Origin: Nocardioides marmorisolisilvae
GTDB lineage: Bacteria > Actinomycetota > Actinomycetes > Propionibacteriales > Nocardioidaceae
Length of the DNA: 64,000 nt
Reading direction: 5' to 3'
Assembly: GCF_003725775.1 (NCBI RefSeq)
Contig: NZ_RJSG01000005.1
Location: 25,625-89,624 of the forward strand
Below, piece after piece: positions 8,099-15,759 of this stretch. How positions within the stretch are numbered: the stretch's first letter is position 1; every line of letters begins with the position of its first letter. Under the pieces are notes generated by a model. The model did not search any database, had not been told where the DNA came from, and was given only the letters and a program-made list of their open reading frames with translations. The translations under genes and the position numbers were made by a program.

Positions 8099-8931
8099 GG
8101 CACCCGGATCTCGCCGCGGGCGATCGGGTGCACCTGCCCGGCAACGCTGATCCGCTCGCCGACGGTGCCGAGCAGCCGGGACGGCCGGCCCATCTCGATG
8201 CCCTGGCGGATCCGGTAGCGGTCGCCGTCCGCAGCCAGTCCACGCGCCCGCAGCGCCATCCCGAGCCCCGCGGCAGCAGACCCGGTGGCGGGGTCCTCGG
8301 GGACTGCGAGGTCGGGGACGAAGACCCGGCTGTGCACCTCGAGGTCTGCGGTCACCGAGTACAGGTTGATGCCGCCGATCGGATCCCCGGTCGGCGGGAG
8401 GTGCGGCAGGGTGCGCGCGATGCCGGCCCGGGCCACGGCGTCGTCGCGGACCGGGACGTGCGCGAAGGTGAGGCCGGTGCCGGCCAGCCAGGCGTCGCCG
8501 TCACGGTCCTCGGCCGTCAGACCGACCGCGTGCAGCACCCCGGCGACGACGTCGTGATCGAGCGGGCCGACCAGATCACGCGGGACGGCGGACAGCTCGA
8601 CCGCGTCCTCCACGAACCGCACCCCGACCTCGCCGGCGGCGCACTCCTGGACGACCTGCGCGCTGTCGAGGTCACCCCGCTCGCGCAGCACCCAGGCGGT
8701 TCCCAGGGTCGGGTGGCCGGCGAACGGGATCTCCCCGCCGGGGGTGAAGATCCGCACCGAGTAGCGGTCCCCGGCGATCGGCGTGGGGAACGTGGTCTCG
8801 GAGAAGTTGAACTCCCGGGCGAGGGTGAGCAGCTGTTCGTCGCTGAGCCCAGCGGCCCCGTGCACGACCGCAAGCTGGTTGCCCGCGAACGGCTTCTCCG
8901 CGAAAACATCCACCACGTCGTAGGTCAGCAC
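8095..8931 (-). CDS. PhzF family isomerase-like protein
   Basis: A 278-residue protein of the PhzF/diaminopimelate-epimerase fold. VVDVFAEKPFAGNQLAVV, FNFSETTFP (the Glu is the family general base), GGEIPFAGHPTLGTAWVL and DPATGSAAAG are all hallmark segments. The frame extends upstream to 8988, but that would overlap the divergent MgtE-like gene, and the GTG at 8931 directly precedes the conserved first strand. Most PhzF homologues are not phenazine enzymes and no other phz gene is present. The stop overlaps the EamA start, suggesting that product formation and export are linked. Confidence 0.85.
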   Translation of the reverse strand: MLTYDVVDVFAEKPFAGNQLAVVHGAAGLSDEQLLTLAREFNFSETTFPTPIAGDRYSVRIFTPGGEIPFAGHPTLGTAWVLRERGDLDSAQVVQECAAGEVGVRFVEDAVELSAVPRDLVGPLDHDVVAGVLHAVGLTAEDRDGDAWLAGTGLTFAHVPVRDDAVARAGIARTLPHLPPTGDPIGGINLYSVTADLEVHSRVFVPDLAVPEDPATGSAAAGLGMALRARGLAADGDRYRIRQGIEMGRPSRLLGTVGERISVAGQVHPIARGEIRVP

Positions 8932-8980
8932 CGTCCCATCGTCCCAAAACGGGTCGCCCGCGCCGATAGGCTGGTGTCTC

Positions 8981-10240
8981 GTGAGCACGACACCGACCCG
9001 CGTCTACGCAGCCCGGCTCGCCGGGCTGCCGGTGTTCGACCCCCAGGGCGACCAGGTGGGCAAGGTCCGGGACGTCGTCGTCGTGCTCCGCGCCGGATCC
9101 GGCCAGCCGCGCGTGGTCGGCCTCGTCATCGAGGTCTTCGGCAGGCGCCAGGTCTTCGCGCCGATGACCCGGGTCACCAACATCGACGTCGGCCAGGTGA
9201 TCACCACCGGCCTGCTCAACATGCGCCGGTTCGAGCTGCGCAGCACCGAGACGCTGGTGATCGGCCAGATGCTCGACCGCGCGGTGACCATCAAGAGCAG
9301 CGGCGTCGTCGGCAGCGTCTTCGACGTGGCGATGGAGCAGACCCGGACCCGCGACTGGGTGCTCTCCCGCGTCGCCTTGCAGGAGCCGAGCAAGAGTTTC
9401 CGCCGGCGCGGCCAGACCCACGTCGTCGAGTGGGACGAGGTCGACGGCCTGCACAAGCGCGAGCCGAACCAGGGCGCCACCCACCTGATCGCCTCGCTGG
9501 CCGAGCTGAAGCCCGCCGATGCGGCGAACGTGATCCACGAGCTCCCGGCCGAGCGGCGTACCGAGGTCGTCGCGGCGATGGACGACGAGCGCCTGGCCGA
9601 CGTCCTCGAGGAGCTGCCCGAGGAGGACCAGGTCGAGATCCTCGAGCACCTCTCCCACGAGCGCGCCGCCGACGTCCTCGAGGAGATGTCGCCGGACGAC
9701 GCTGCCGACCTGATCAACGACCTGCCGCCGGAGACCGCTCGGCACCTGCTCGAGCTGATGGAGCCCGAGGAGGCCGAGGACGTCCGTCGCCTGATGAGCT
9801 ACGGCGAGGAGACCGCGGGCGGCATGATGACGCCCGAGCCGGTGATCCTGTCCCCCGACGCCACCGTCGCCGAGGCGCTCGCCCGGGTCCGCAACGAGGA
9901 GCTCACCCCGTCGCTGGCCGCACTCGTCTACGTCTGCCGCGCGCCGCTGGAGACCCCGACCGGCAAGCTGCTGGGCATCGCGCACATCCAGCGCCTGCTG
10001 CGCGAGCCCCCGAGCGAGCTGGTCGCCGGCGTCCTGGACACCGGTGTCGACTACCTGCACGCCGACGCGACCCTCGAGGACGTGGCGATCTTCCTGGCGA
10101 CGTACAACCTGGTCGCCGCTCCGGTGGTCGACGACGACGGCCGCCTGCTGGGCACCGTCACCGTCGACGACCTGCTCGACCACCTGCTGCCCGAGGGCTG
10201 GCGCGACCGCAAGGTCGGCCAGGGAACGGCCAGGGGGTGA
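8981..10240 (+). CDS. MgtE-like CBS-domain protein lacking the transport domain
   Basis: A 419-residue soluble protein. Residues 1-150 hold a PRC-barrel-like repeat (RLAGLPVFDPQGDQVGKVRD). Residues 160-270 are the MgtE N-terminal superhelix with serial D-x-A-D-V-L-E-E-L and D-D-A-A-D-L repeats. Residues 280-410 are a CBS pair (MMTPEPVILSPDATVAEALA; TYNLVAAPVVDDDGRLLGTV). No transmembrane segment follows, unlike true MgtE magnesium channels, so this is a cytoplasmic sensor or regulator. Start GTG 8981. The TGA overlaps the GTG of the DUF1003 gene. Mg2+ or nucleotide sensing is inferred from the domains. Confidence 0.85.
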   Translation: MSTTPTRVYAARLAGLPVFDPQGDQVGKVRDVVVVLRAGSGQPRVVGLVIEVFGRRQVFAPMTRVTNIDVGQVITTGLLNMRRFELRSTETLVIGQMLDRAVTIKSSGVVGSVFDVAMEQTRTRDWVLSRVALQEPSKSFRRRGQTHVVEWDEVDGLHKREPNQGATHLIASLAELKPADAANVIHELPAERRTEVVAAMDDERLADVLEELPEEDQVEILEHLSHERAADVLEEMSPDDAADLINDLPPETARHLLELMEPEEAEDVRRLMSYGEETAGGMMTPEPVILSPDATVAEALARVRNEELTPSLAALVYVCRAPLETPTGKLLGIAHIQRLLREPPSELVAGVLDTGVDYLHADATLEDVAIFLATYNLVAAPVVDDDGRLLGTVTVDDLLDHLLPEGWRDRKVGQGTARG

Positions 10241-10848
10241 GCCTGGTGACCCCGGAGAAGAAGCCCGACAAGAAGGTCGAGGCCACCCCGAAGCAGGACG
10301 ACCGCCCGCGCGTCCGGCTCGACCAGCCGCGCGAGCTGCGCCGCAACCTGGTCACCAACCCGTTCCGCGGCAGCAGCGACACCGACCGCTTCGGCCGCTT
10401 CGCCGAGCAGTTCGCGCGCTTCATGGGCACCGCGCGCTTCCTCATCTACATGACGTTCTTCGTCGCCGTCTGGGTCGGCTGGAACTGGCTGGCGCCCGAC
10501 AGCTGGCGCTTCGACGACTACCCGTTCATCTTCCTGACCCTGATGCTCAGCCTGCAGGCGTCGTACGCCGCGCCCCTGATCCTGCTCGCGCAGAACCGCC
10601 AGGAGGTCCGCGACCGGGTCGTCACCGAGCAGGACCGCAAGAACGCCTCGCAGCAGCAGGCGGACATGGAGTTCCTGGCTCGCGAGGTCGCCTCGCTGCG
10701 GATGGCGCTCGGCGAGGTCGCGACCCGCGACTTCCTGCGCTCGGAGCTGCGCGGCCTGCTCGAGGACCTGGAGGAGCGCGCCGCCGAGGAGCCCGAGGGT
10801 GACGAGCCTCTCGTCCCCGCGGACGAGAGCGGTCCGCAGCCCACCTAG
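10237..10848 (+). CDS. DUF1003 membrane protein
   Basis: A 203-residue protein with a charged N-terminus, the segment DTDRFGRFAEQFARFMGTAR, two hydrophobic helices (FLIYMTFFVAVWVGWNWL and YPFIFLTLMLSLQASYAAPL) and a DUF1003-typical QNRQEVRDRVVTEQDRKNAS before an acidic tail. GTG 10237 overlaps the stop of the MgtE-like gene; a second GTG at 10246 has GGGGGTG upstream and could be the true start. The linkage MgtE-like, DUF1003, Mrp recurs in actinobacteria. Function is unknown, though the context suggests cation homeostasis at the membrane. Confidence 0.87.
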   Translation: MSLVTPEKKPDKKVEATPKQDDRPRVRLDQPRELRRNLVTNPFRGSSDTDRFGRFAEQFARFMGTARFLIYMTFFVAVWVGWNWLAPDSWRFDDYPFIFLTLMLSLQASYAAPLILLAQNRQEVRDRVVTEQDRKNASQQQADMEFLAREVASLRMALGEVATRDFLRSELRGLLEDLEERAAEEPEGDEPLVPADESGPQPT

Positions 10849-10858
10849 ACTGGAGTCC

Positions 10859-12022
10859 ATGACTTCACCGCTCCTCGAGCCGGTTCGTGCTGCCCTGGCG
10901 ACCGTGAACGACCCCGAGATCAAGCGCCCGATCACCGAGCTCGGCATGGTCGAGTCCGTCGAGGTCGACGACACCGGCAAGGTCGACATCACCGTGCTGC
11001 TCACGGTCGCCGGCTGCCCGCTCAAGGACACCATCAACCGCGACGTGACCGCGGCCGTCTCGGCCGTCCCCGGCGTCACCGGCATCCAGCTAGAGCTCGG
11101 CGTGATGACTGCCGAGCAGCGCGCCGGCCTGAAGGACGTGCTCTCCGGCGGCCAGGCCCAGCGGGAGATCCCCTTCGGCAAGCCGGACTCGTTGACCAAG
11201 GTCTACGCGATCGCCTCCGGCAAGGGCGGCGTCGGCAAGTCCTCGGTCACCGTGAACCTGGCGATGGCCCTGGCCGCCCAGGGCCTCAAGGTCGGGGTCA
11301 TCGACGCCGACATCTACGGCCACTCGATCCCGGCGATGTTCGGCATCGCGGACACCCGGCCGACCCAGGTCGAGGACCTGATCATGCCGGTGCCGACCGC
11401 CAGCGGCGTCTCGGTGATCTCGATCGGCATGCTCAAGCCGCGCCGCGACCAGGTCGTCGCCTGGCGCGGCCCGATGCTCGACCGCGCGCTGGTGCAGATG
11501 CTCGCCGACGTCTACTGGGGCGACCTGGACGCGCTGCTGCTCGACCTCCCCCCGGGCACCGGCGACGTCGCGATCTCGCTGGGCCAGCACCTGCCGAGCG
11601 CCGAGGTGATCGTGGTGACCACGCCACAGGAAGCCGCCGCGGAGGTGGCCGAGCGCGCCGGCACGATGGCCTCGATGATGCACCAGCGGGTCATCGGCGT
11701 CGTCGAGAACATGAGCTACCTGGCCTGCCCGCACTGCGAGGCCGAGGGCAAGGACCACAAGCTCGAGATCTTCGGAGCCGGCGGCGGTGCCCGGGTGGCC
11801 GAGACCCTCTCGACGCGCTTCGGGTACGACGTCCCGGTGCTCGGCGAGGTACCGCTCGACGTCTCGCTCCGGGAGGGCGGCGACGCCGGCAAGCCGGTGG
11901 TCGAGGCCAACCCGACCGCGTCCGCCGCGAAGGCCCTGACCGCGATCGCGACCAAGCTCGCCGGCCGTGGTCGTGGACTCGCCGGGATGCAGCTCGGGCT
12001 GACTCCCTCCGGTCGTCTCTGA
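10859..12022 (+). CDS. mrp: Mrp/NBP35 family iron-sulfur carrier ATPase
   Basis: A 387-residue protein with a DUF59 (MIP18-like) domain at residues 1-85 and a ParA/MinD-type P-loop ATPase after it. The deviant Walker A GKGGVGKS is at 121-128, VGVIDADIYGHS follows, and the switch segment LLLDLPPGTGD is at 227-235. Cys290 and Cys293 in LACPHC are the expected Fe-S bridging pair of the dimer. Mrp proteins assemble and hand Fe-S clusters to apoproteins. ATG at 10859 lies 10 bases after the DUF1003 stop, with GGAG close upstream. In M. tuberculosis mrp is likewise near the sigE cluster. Confidence 0.93.
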   Translation: MTSPLLEPVRAALATVNDPEIKRPITELGMVESVEVDDTGKVDITVLLTVAGCPLKDTINRDVTAAVSAVPGVTGIQLELGVMTAEQRAGLKDVLSGGQAQREIPFGKPDSLTKVYAIASGKGGVGKSSVTVNLAMALAAQGLKVGVIDADIYGHSIPAMFGIADTRPTQVEDLIMPVPTASGVSVISIGMLKPRRDQVVAWRGPMLDRALVQMLADVYWGDLDALLLDLPPGTGDVAISLGQHLPSAEVIVVTTPQEAAAEVAERAGTMASMMHQRVIGVVENMSYLACPHCEAEGKDHKLEIFGAGGGARVAETLSTRFGYDVPVLGEVPLDVSLREGGDAGKPVVEANPTASAAKALTAIATKLAGRGRGLAGMQLGLTPSGRL

Positions 12023-12042
12023 GTCGAACGTAGACTCCAGCC

Positions 12043-12390
12043 ATGTTCGGAGTCGGCCTGCCCGAGATGGCAGTGATCCTCGTGGTGGGGATCATCGTGT
12101 TCGGGCCCGACAAGCTCCCGGACTACGCGCGCCAGGCCGGCCGGATGCTGCGGCAGCTGCGGCAGTTCGCGCAGTCTGCGCAGAACGACCTGCGCAAGGA
12201 GCTGGGTCCTGAGTTCGCGGACCTCAAGCTGACCGACCTCGACCCGCGCGTCGCGATCCGGAAGCACATCCTGGACGCGATGGACGAGGACGACCTCGCC
12301 GAGGCGCAGAAGTCGATGATGGCGCCGCGGACCGGCGGGCCTGACCTCAAGCCGGGCGAGAGCCCGCCGTTCGACGCCGAGGCCACCTGA
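12043..12390 (+). CDS. tatB: Sec-independent protein translocase TatB
   Basis: A 115-residue protein: short periplasmic start MFGVGLPEMAVILVVGIIVF with one helix, the conserved F-G-P-D-K-L-P hinge, then a long amphipathic helix (ARQAGRMLRQLRQFAQSAQN) and an acidic tail. The E-M-x-V-I-L helix and extended cytoplasmic helix favour TatB over TatA. TatB forms the receptor for folded twin-arginine substrates with TatC, which is not in this window. It follows mrp by 20 bases. In mycobacteria tatB follows htrA on the same strand; here it faces htrA convergently. Confidence 0.88.
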   Translation: MFGVGLPEMAVILVVGIIVFGPDKLPDYARQAGRMLRQLRQFAQSAQNDLRKELGPEFADLKLTDLDPRVAIRKHILDAMDEDDLAEAQKSMMAPRTGGPDLKPGESPPFDAEAT

Positions 12391-12391
12391 C

Positions 12392-12898
12392 GTGGCCCTG
12401 TGGCGACGCCCGTTCGAGCTGACGATCCCGGCGCCGTCGGACGCGGTCCTCGCGGCGGCGTCTGCCGTGGACCCGAACACGCTGCACGACGCGCAGGGCT
12501 TTCTCAACCGGGGCTACGGGCTCGACATCGCTGTCGTGGGAGCGTCCGCATTCACCGCGAACGTCTGGTCGCCGGCCGGTCAGAACAGCTACCGCGGCCC
12601 GCGTCTGCGCGCGACCGCCGAGAGCGACGGCAGCCGCACCCGTCTGGTCGGCGAGCTGTGGTGGCAGCGGCTGCAGATCTCGTTCACCGCGATGCCACTG
12701 ATGGTCGTGGCCGCGATCTACGGCGGCTTCTGGGGTGCCCGGCGACGGCCGGACGAGGTGGCGTTCAGCCATTGGTTCTTCTGGAGCATCGCCGCTGCCC
12801 TGACCCTCTTGATCGTCTTCGCGTGGCGACGCCTCCCGCAGCGGATGGCGAAGGAGGAGACCCAGCTCAAGGATGCGTTGCTGCGCGACCTGAGCTAG
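12392..12898 (+). CDS. hypothetical membrane protein
   Basis: A 168-residue protein from GTG, one base after the tatB stop. Residues 1-90 look like a soluble beta-rich domain (MALWRRPFELTIPAPSDAVL; RGPRLRATAESDGSRTRLVG). Two transmembrane helices follow (ISFTAMPLMVVAAIYGGFW and WFFWSIAAALTLLIVFAWRR) before a short charged tail. I do not recognise the family. Its position makes it the last gene of the MgtE-like/DUF1003/mrp/tatB run. Confidence 0.75.
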   Translation: MALWRRPFELTIPAPSDAVLAAASAVDPNTLHDAQGFLNRGYGLDIAVVGASAFTANVWSPAGQNSYRGPRLRATAESDGSRTRLVGELWWQRLQISFTAMPLMVVAAIYGGFWGARRRPDEVAFSHWFFWSIAAALTLLIVFAWRRLPQRMAKEETQLKDALLRDLS

Positions 12899-12902
12899 CT
12901 GC

Positions 12903-12955
12903 TTCTGACCGATCTGGCTGCGAATTGAGCTCTCAGCGAGCCAGATCGATCAGAA
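12903..12955. terminator. bidirectional terminator hairpin
   Basis: A 17-base inverted repeat, TTCTGACCGATCTGGCT at 12903-12919 and its near-complement at 12939-12955 (one mismatch), with a 19-base loop. It lies between the converging mrp-tatB run and htrA. Confidence 0.7.
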
Positions 12956-12960
12956 TCGGG

Positions 12961-14457
12961 TCAGCCCGTCTTGGCGAGCAGGCCGACCTTGATCTTCAGG
13001 GTCTTGCTGCCGCGCTTCACCGTCAGCGTCACGGTGTCGCCCGCCTGGTGCGAGCGGATCGCCACCACGACGTCGGTCTGGCCGGTGACCGGGTGGTCGT
13101 CGACCGCGGTGATGATGTCGCCGACCTTGAGGTCGGACTTCGCGGCCGGCGTACCGGCGTTGATCTCCTTGACCTCGGCACCCTCGTTGTTCTCGGTGCC
13201 CCGCACCGAGACGCCGATGACCGGGTACTCCGCGTGGCCGGTGCGCAGGATCTGACCGGCGGTGACGAGCACCTGCTCGATCGGGATCGCGAAGCCGACG
13301 CCGATGTTGGCGGACTCGCCGCTGGAGTCCGAGGACCCGATCGAGGCGATCGCGGAGTTCACGCCGATGACCTGGCCCTGCAGGTTGGCCAGCGGGCCGC
13401 CGGAGTTGCCCGGGTTGATCGCGGCATCGGTCTGCACGGCGTTGATGAACGAGGCGTCGTTGCCGTCACCGGTGGTCACCGGGCGGTTCTTGGCGCTGAC
13501 GATGCCGCTGGTGACGGTGGCCGACAGCGCCAGCGGCGAGCCGACGGCGACCACGGTCTCGCCGACCTGCATCTGCGCGGCGGAGCCGAAGGCGACCGGC
13601 TGGAGCTTCTCGGCCCCCTCGACCTTGAGCACGGCCAGGTCGTAGACCGGGCTGCGGCCGACCACGGTCGCCTTGTGGTGGGTACCGGACTGGTCGATCA
13701 CGTCGATCGGGCCCTTGTCGGCAGCCGCGTCGGCGACCACGTGGTTGTTCGTGATGATGTGGCCCTTGTCGTCGAAGACGAACCCGGACCCGGTCGCACC
13801 CTGGGCGCGACCCTTGTACTCGGCCACGATCTGGACCGTGCTCGGCAGCAGCTTGGCCGCGACCGCGGCAACGCTCTGGTTGCCGGCCTTCAGCGGAGCC
13901 TTGCGCACCGGGATGTTCACGACGGTGTCGCCGCCGGAGCTGGCGTTGTCGTCGTTGACCAGCGAGGCGCCGATCGCGCCACCGCCGATGCCGAGGAGCA
14001 GCGAGAGGACCGCGATGAGCGGCCAGGTCCACCCCGGCAACCGCGACTTCTCCGGGGTGCTGGTCTCGGTCGTGGTCGGGGGCAGGGGGTAGGCCGACGG
14101 CTCGGTCGGCTGCGCGACGCCGTACTGGGCCGGGTAGGCAGGGGGCTGCGTCGGCGGCGGGGCGTACGCGGGCTCCTGGTACGCGGGCGGCTGGTAGGCC
14201 GGAGCGGCGGGCGGCTGGTAGGCCGGAGCCGGCGGCTCGTACGCCGGGGGCTGGTAGGCCGGCGGCGGGTACGACGGAGCGGCCGGGGGCGGCGTCGGCG
14301 GGGCGAAACCCGGGAGCGGCGTGGTCGGCTCGGTCGGCGCAGGCTCGTTCGGGAGTGCGGCCGGGGTCTCGGCCGGACCCGTCTCGATCGGCGTCGTCGG
14401 CTCGTCGCCGTTGCCGCTCTGGTCTGCGCTGGATCCCGGGAAATCGGTGTCGCTCAC
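12961..14457 (-). CDS. htrA: HtrA/DegP-like membrane-anchored serine protease with PDZ domain
   Basis: A 498-residue protein. Residues 1-138 are a cytoplasmic Pro/Tyr/Ala-rich segment with repeated YQPPAY units. A transmembrane helix spans about 143-166 (WPLIAVLSLLLGIGGGAIGA), placing the rest outside the cell. The trypsin-like domain carries His239 (ITNNHVV), Asp273 (YDLAVLKV) and Ser352 (NPGNSGGPL). A C-terminal PDZ domain follows (AAKSDLKVGDIITAVDDHPV). It degrades or senses misfolded envelope proteins. The GTG start is 4 bases downstream of the anti-sigma stop, so sigE, the anti-sigma gene and htrA form one operon as in mycobacteria. Confidence 0.93.
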   Translation of the reverse strand: MSDTDFPGSSADQSGNGDEPTTPIETGPAETPAALPNEPAPTEPTTPLPGFAPPTPPPAAPSYPPPAYQPPAYEPPAPAYQPPAAPAYQPPAYQEPAYAPPPTQPPAYPAQYGVAQPTEPSAYPLPPTTTETSTPEKSRLPGWTWPLIAVLSLLLGIGGGAIGASLVNDDNASSGGDTVVNIPVRKAPLKAGNQSVAAVAAKLLPSTVQIVAEYKGRAQGATGSGFVFDDKGHIITNNHVVADAAADKGPIDVIDQSGTHHKATVVGRSPVYDLAVLKVEGAEKLQPVAFGSAAQMQVGETVVAVGSPLALSATVTSGIVSAKNRPVTTGDGNDASFINAVQTDAAINPGNSGGPLANLQGQVIGVNSAIASIGSSDSSGESANIGVGFAIPIEQVLVTAGQILRTGHAEYPVIGVSVRGTENNEGAEVKEINAGTPAAKSDLKVGDIITAVDDHPVTGQTDVVVAIRSHQAGDTVTLTVKRGSKTLKIKVGLLAKTG

Positions 14458-14461
14458 GCGA

Positions 14462-14938
14462 CTATCTTGACCTACCGCCGAATGCGGCGTTCTCGATGTC
14501 CGCAGTCAACCCGGTGCCCGGGTCGTTGCGCGTGGTGCCACCGATCATCGCGGGCCCCGGAGAACCCGGCACCTCACCGCGACCCACCGGCGGCGTGGTC
14601 ACCGACATCACCGCGAGCACGGCGACCCCGACCGAGCTGGCACCGACCAGCGCGACGGCGGCCCGGCGACGCTTGGAGCGACGCTCGATCTCGTCGACGG
14701 TCGCCCAGGCGTCCACGTCGTACAGGGAGCCGAGCAGCGCCGGCGGTGCGGCCAGCACGCTCGGACCGGCGAGACCGGCCAGGCGCTGCTTGATCCAGCC
14801 CTCGCGCTCCACCAGCCGACGACAACCGGCGCAGCCCAGCACGTGCTGCCAGGCGCGCTCCTCGTCGGAGGGTGAGAGCTGGCCGTCGACGAGCGCCGAG
14901 GCGTTCGAGCCGATGTGGCCGGAGAACCAGAGCATCAC
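14462..14938 (-). CDS. rseA: zinc-binding anti-sigma factor (RseA-like)
   Basis: A 158-residue protein. GHIGSNASALVDGQLSPSDE followed by His32-x3-Cys36-x2-Cys39 (WQHVLGCAGCRR) is the zinc anti-sigma (zf-HC2) fold that binds and blocks the sigma factor. A hydrophobic segment, AAVALVGASSVGVAVLAVMS, is a likely single membrane span. The GTG at 14938 has GGGGAG nine bases upstream; the following ATG at 14935 is the alternative. It sits 22 bases after sigE and 4 before htrA, which fits a regulator releasing SigE on envelope stress. M. tuberculosis RseA is the model (family knowledge). Confidence 0.88.
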   Translation of the reverse strand: MMLWFSGHIGSNASALVDGQLSPSDEERAWQHVLGCAGCRRLVEREGWIKQRLAGLAGPSVLAAPPALLGSLYDVDAWATVDEIERRSKRRRAAVALVGASSVGVAVLAVMSVTTPPVGRGEVPGSPGPAMIGGTTRNDPGTGLTADIENAAFGGRSR

Positions 14939-14960
14939 CGTGAGCTACTCCCCGTCCCTG

Positions 14961-15554
14961 TCATCCGACCCGGCCGGCCAGCTGCGGACCGGCGACGCGG
15001 ACGCGCCCGGCCGTCGGGGCCCGGTGGGCCAGGGCCTTGCGGAGCATGGAACGGCCGCGGTGGATGCGCGACCGGACGGTGCCCATCTTCACGCCGAGGA
15101 CGTCGGCGATCTCCTCGTAGGAGAGTCCCTCGACGTCGCAGAGCACGACCGCGGCACGGAAGTCCGGCGGCAGCGCGGCCAGGGCGGCCTCGACGTCGGC
15201 GTCGAACATCTGGTTCAGGTAGGCGGCGTCCGGGGTCGCGATCGGGCTGGGCAGCCGGTTGTCGGCGTCCTCGGGCAGCGCGTCGAAGCGGATCCGGCTC
15301 TTGCGGCGGGCCTGGTCCAGGAACAGGTTCGTGGTGATCCGGTGCAACCAGCCCTCGAAGGTGCCCGGGGTGTAGGTGTGCAGCGACCGGAAGACCCGGA
15401 CGAAGACCTCCTGGGTGAGGTCCTCGGCGTCGTAGGCGTTGCCGGTCAGCCGATAGGCGAGCCGGTAGACCCGGGCGGAGTGGAGCTCGACGATCTGGTC
15501 CCAGGTGGGCACGCCGTTCTCAACGGGCTCGTTGCTCTGCACGGGCGCGCTCAT
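14961..15554 (-). CDS. sigE: ECF RNA polymerase sigma factor SigE
   Basis: A 197-residue ECF sigma factor. Region 2 ([27 protein letters not shown]) recognises the -10 element. Region 4 ([41 protein letters not shown]) recognises the -35 element. The ATG at 15554 is fixed by AAGGAG six bases upstream; the open frame above it belongs to the leader. The downstream anti-sigma and HtrA genes and the divergent O-methyltransferase reproduce the mycobacterial sigE neighbourhood. A matching ECF promoter lies upstream at 15676-15703, pointing to autoregulation. Confidence 0.93.
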   Translation of the reverse strand: MSAPVQSNEPVENGVPTWDQIVELHSARVYRLAYRLTGNAYDAEDLTQEVFVRVFRSLHTYTPGTFEGWLHRITTNLFLDQARRKSRIRFDALPEDADNRLPSPIATPDAAYLNQMFDADVEAALAALPPDFRAAVVLCDVEGLSYEEIADVLGVKMGTVRSRIHRGRSMLRKALAHRAPTAGRVRVAGPQLAGRVG

Positions 15555-15675
15555 GGAAGGCTCCTTGCTGTTCTGGTTCGCACTGTGACGACGGACCATC
15601 GACTGCTGGGACCTCCACGCTAGGAAGAGTTGTTGAGAGTCTGCTGAGACCCCACTAAGGGGTACCTGTCGAGAA

Positions 15676-15703
15676 CAACGGGCGAGGTGCCCGAAGTGTT
15701 CCC
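15676..15703 (-). promoter_or_regulatory. candidate SigE-type promoter of the sigE operon
   Basis: On the minus strand GGGAAC (15703-15698) is followed, 17 bases after GGAAC, by CGTTG (15680-15676). This matches the GGAAC-N16/17-CGTT pattern of SigE/SigH-class ECF promoters (established consensus). It leaves a leader of about 110 bases before the sigE ATG. Confidence 0.55.
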
Positions 15704-15759
15704 GTTCGCAAGCGTGTCACGGCGGTAAAGTCCCCTCAACCGTTCATGAGGAGGGCGTC

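Noticed and set aside
8095..8931. Phenazine biosynthesis
   Set aside because: Only a PhzF-fold gene is present. No phzA, B, D, E or G lies nearby, and most PhzF homologues have other roles.
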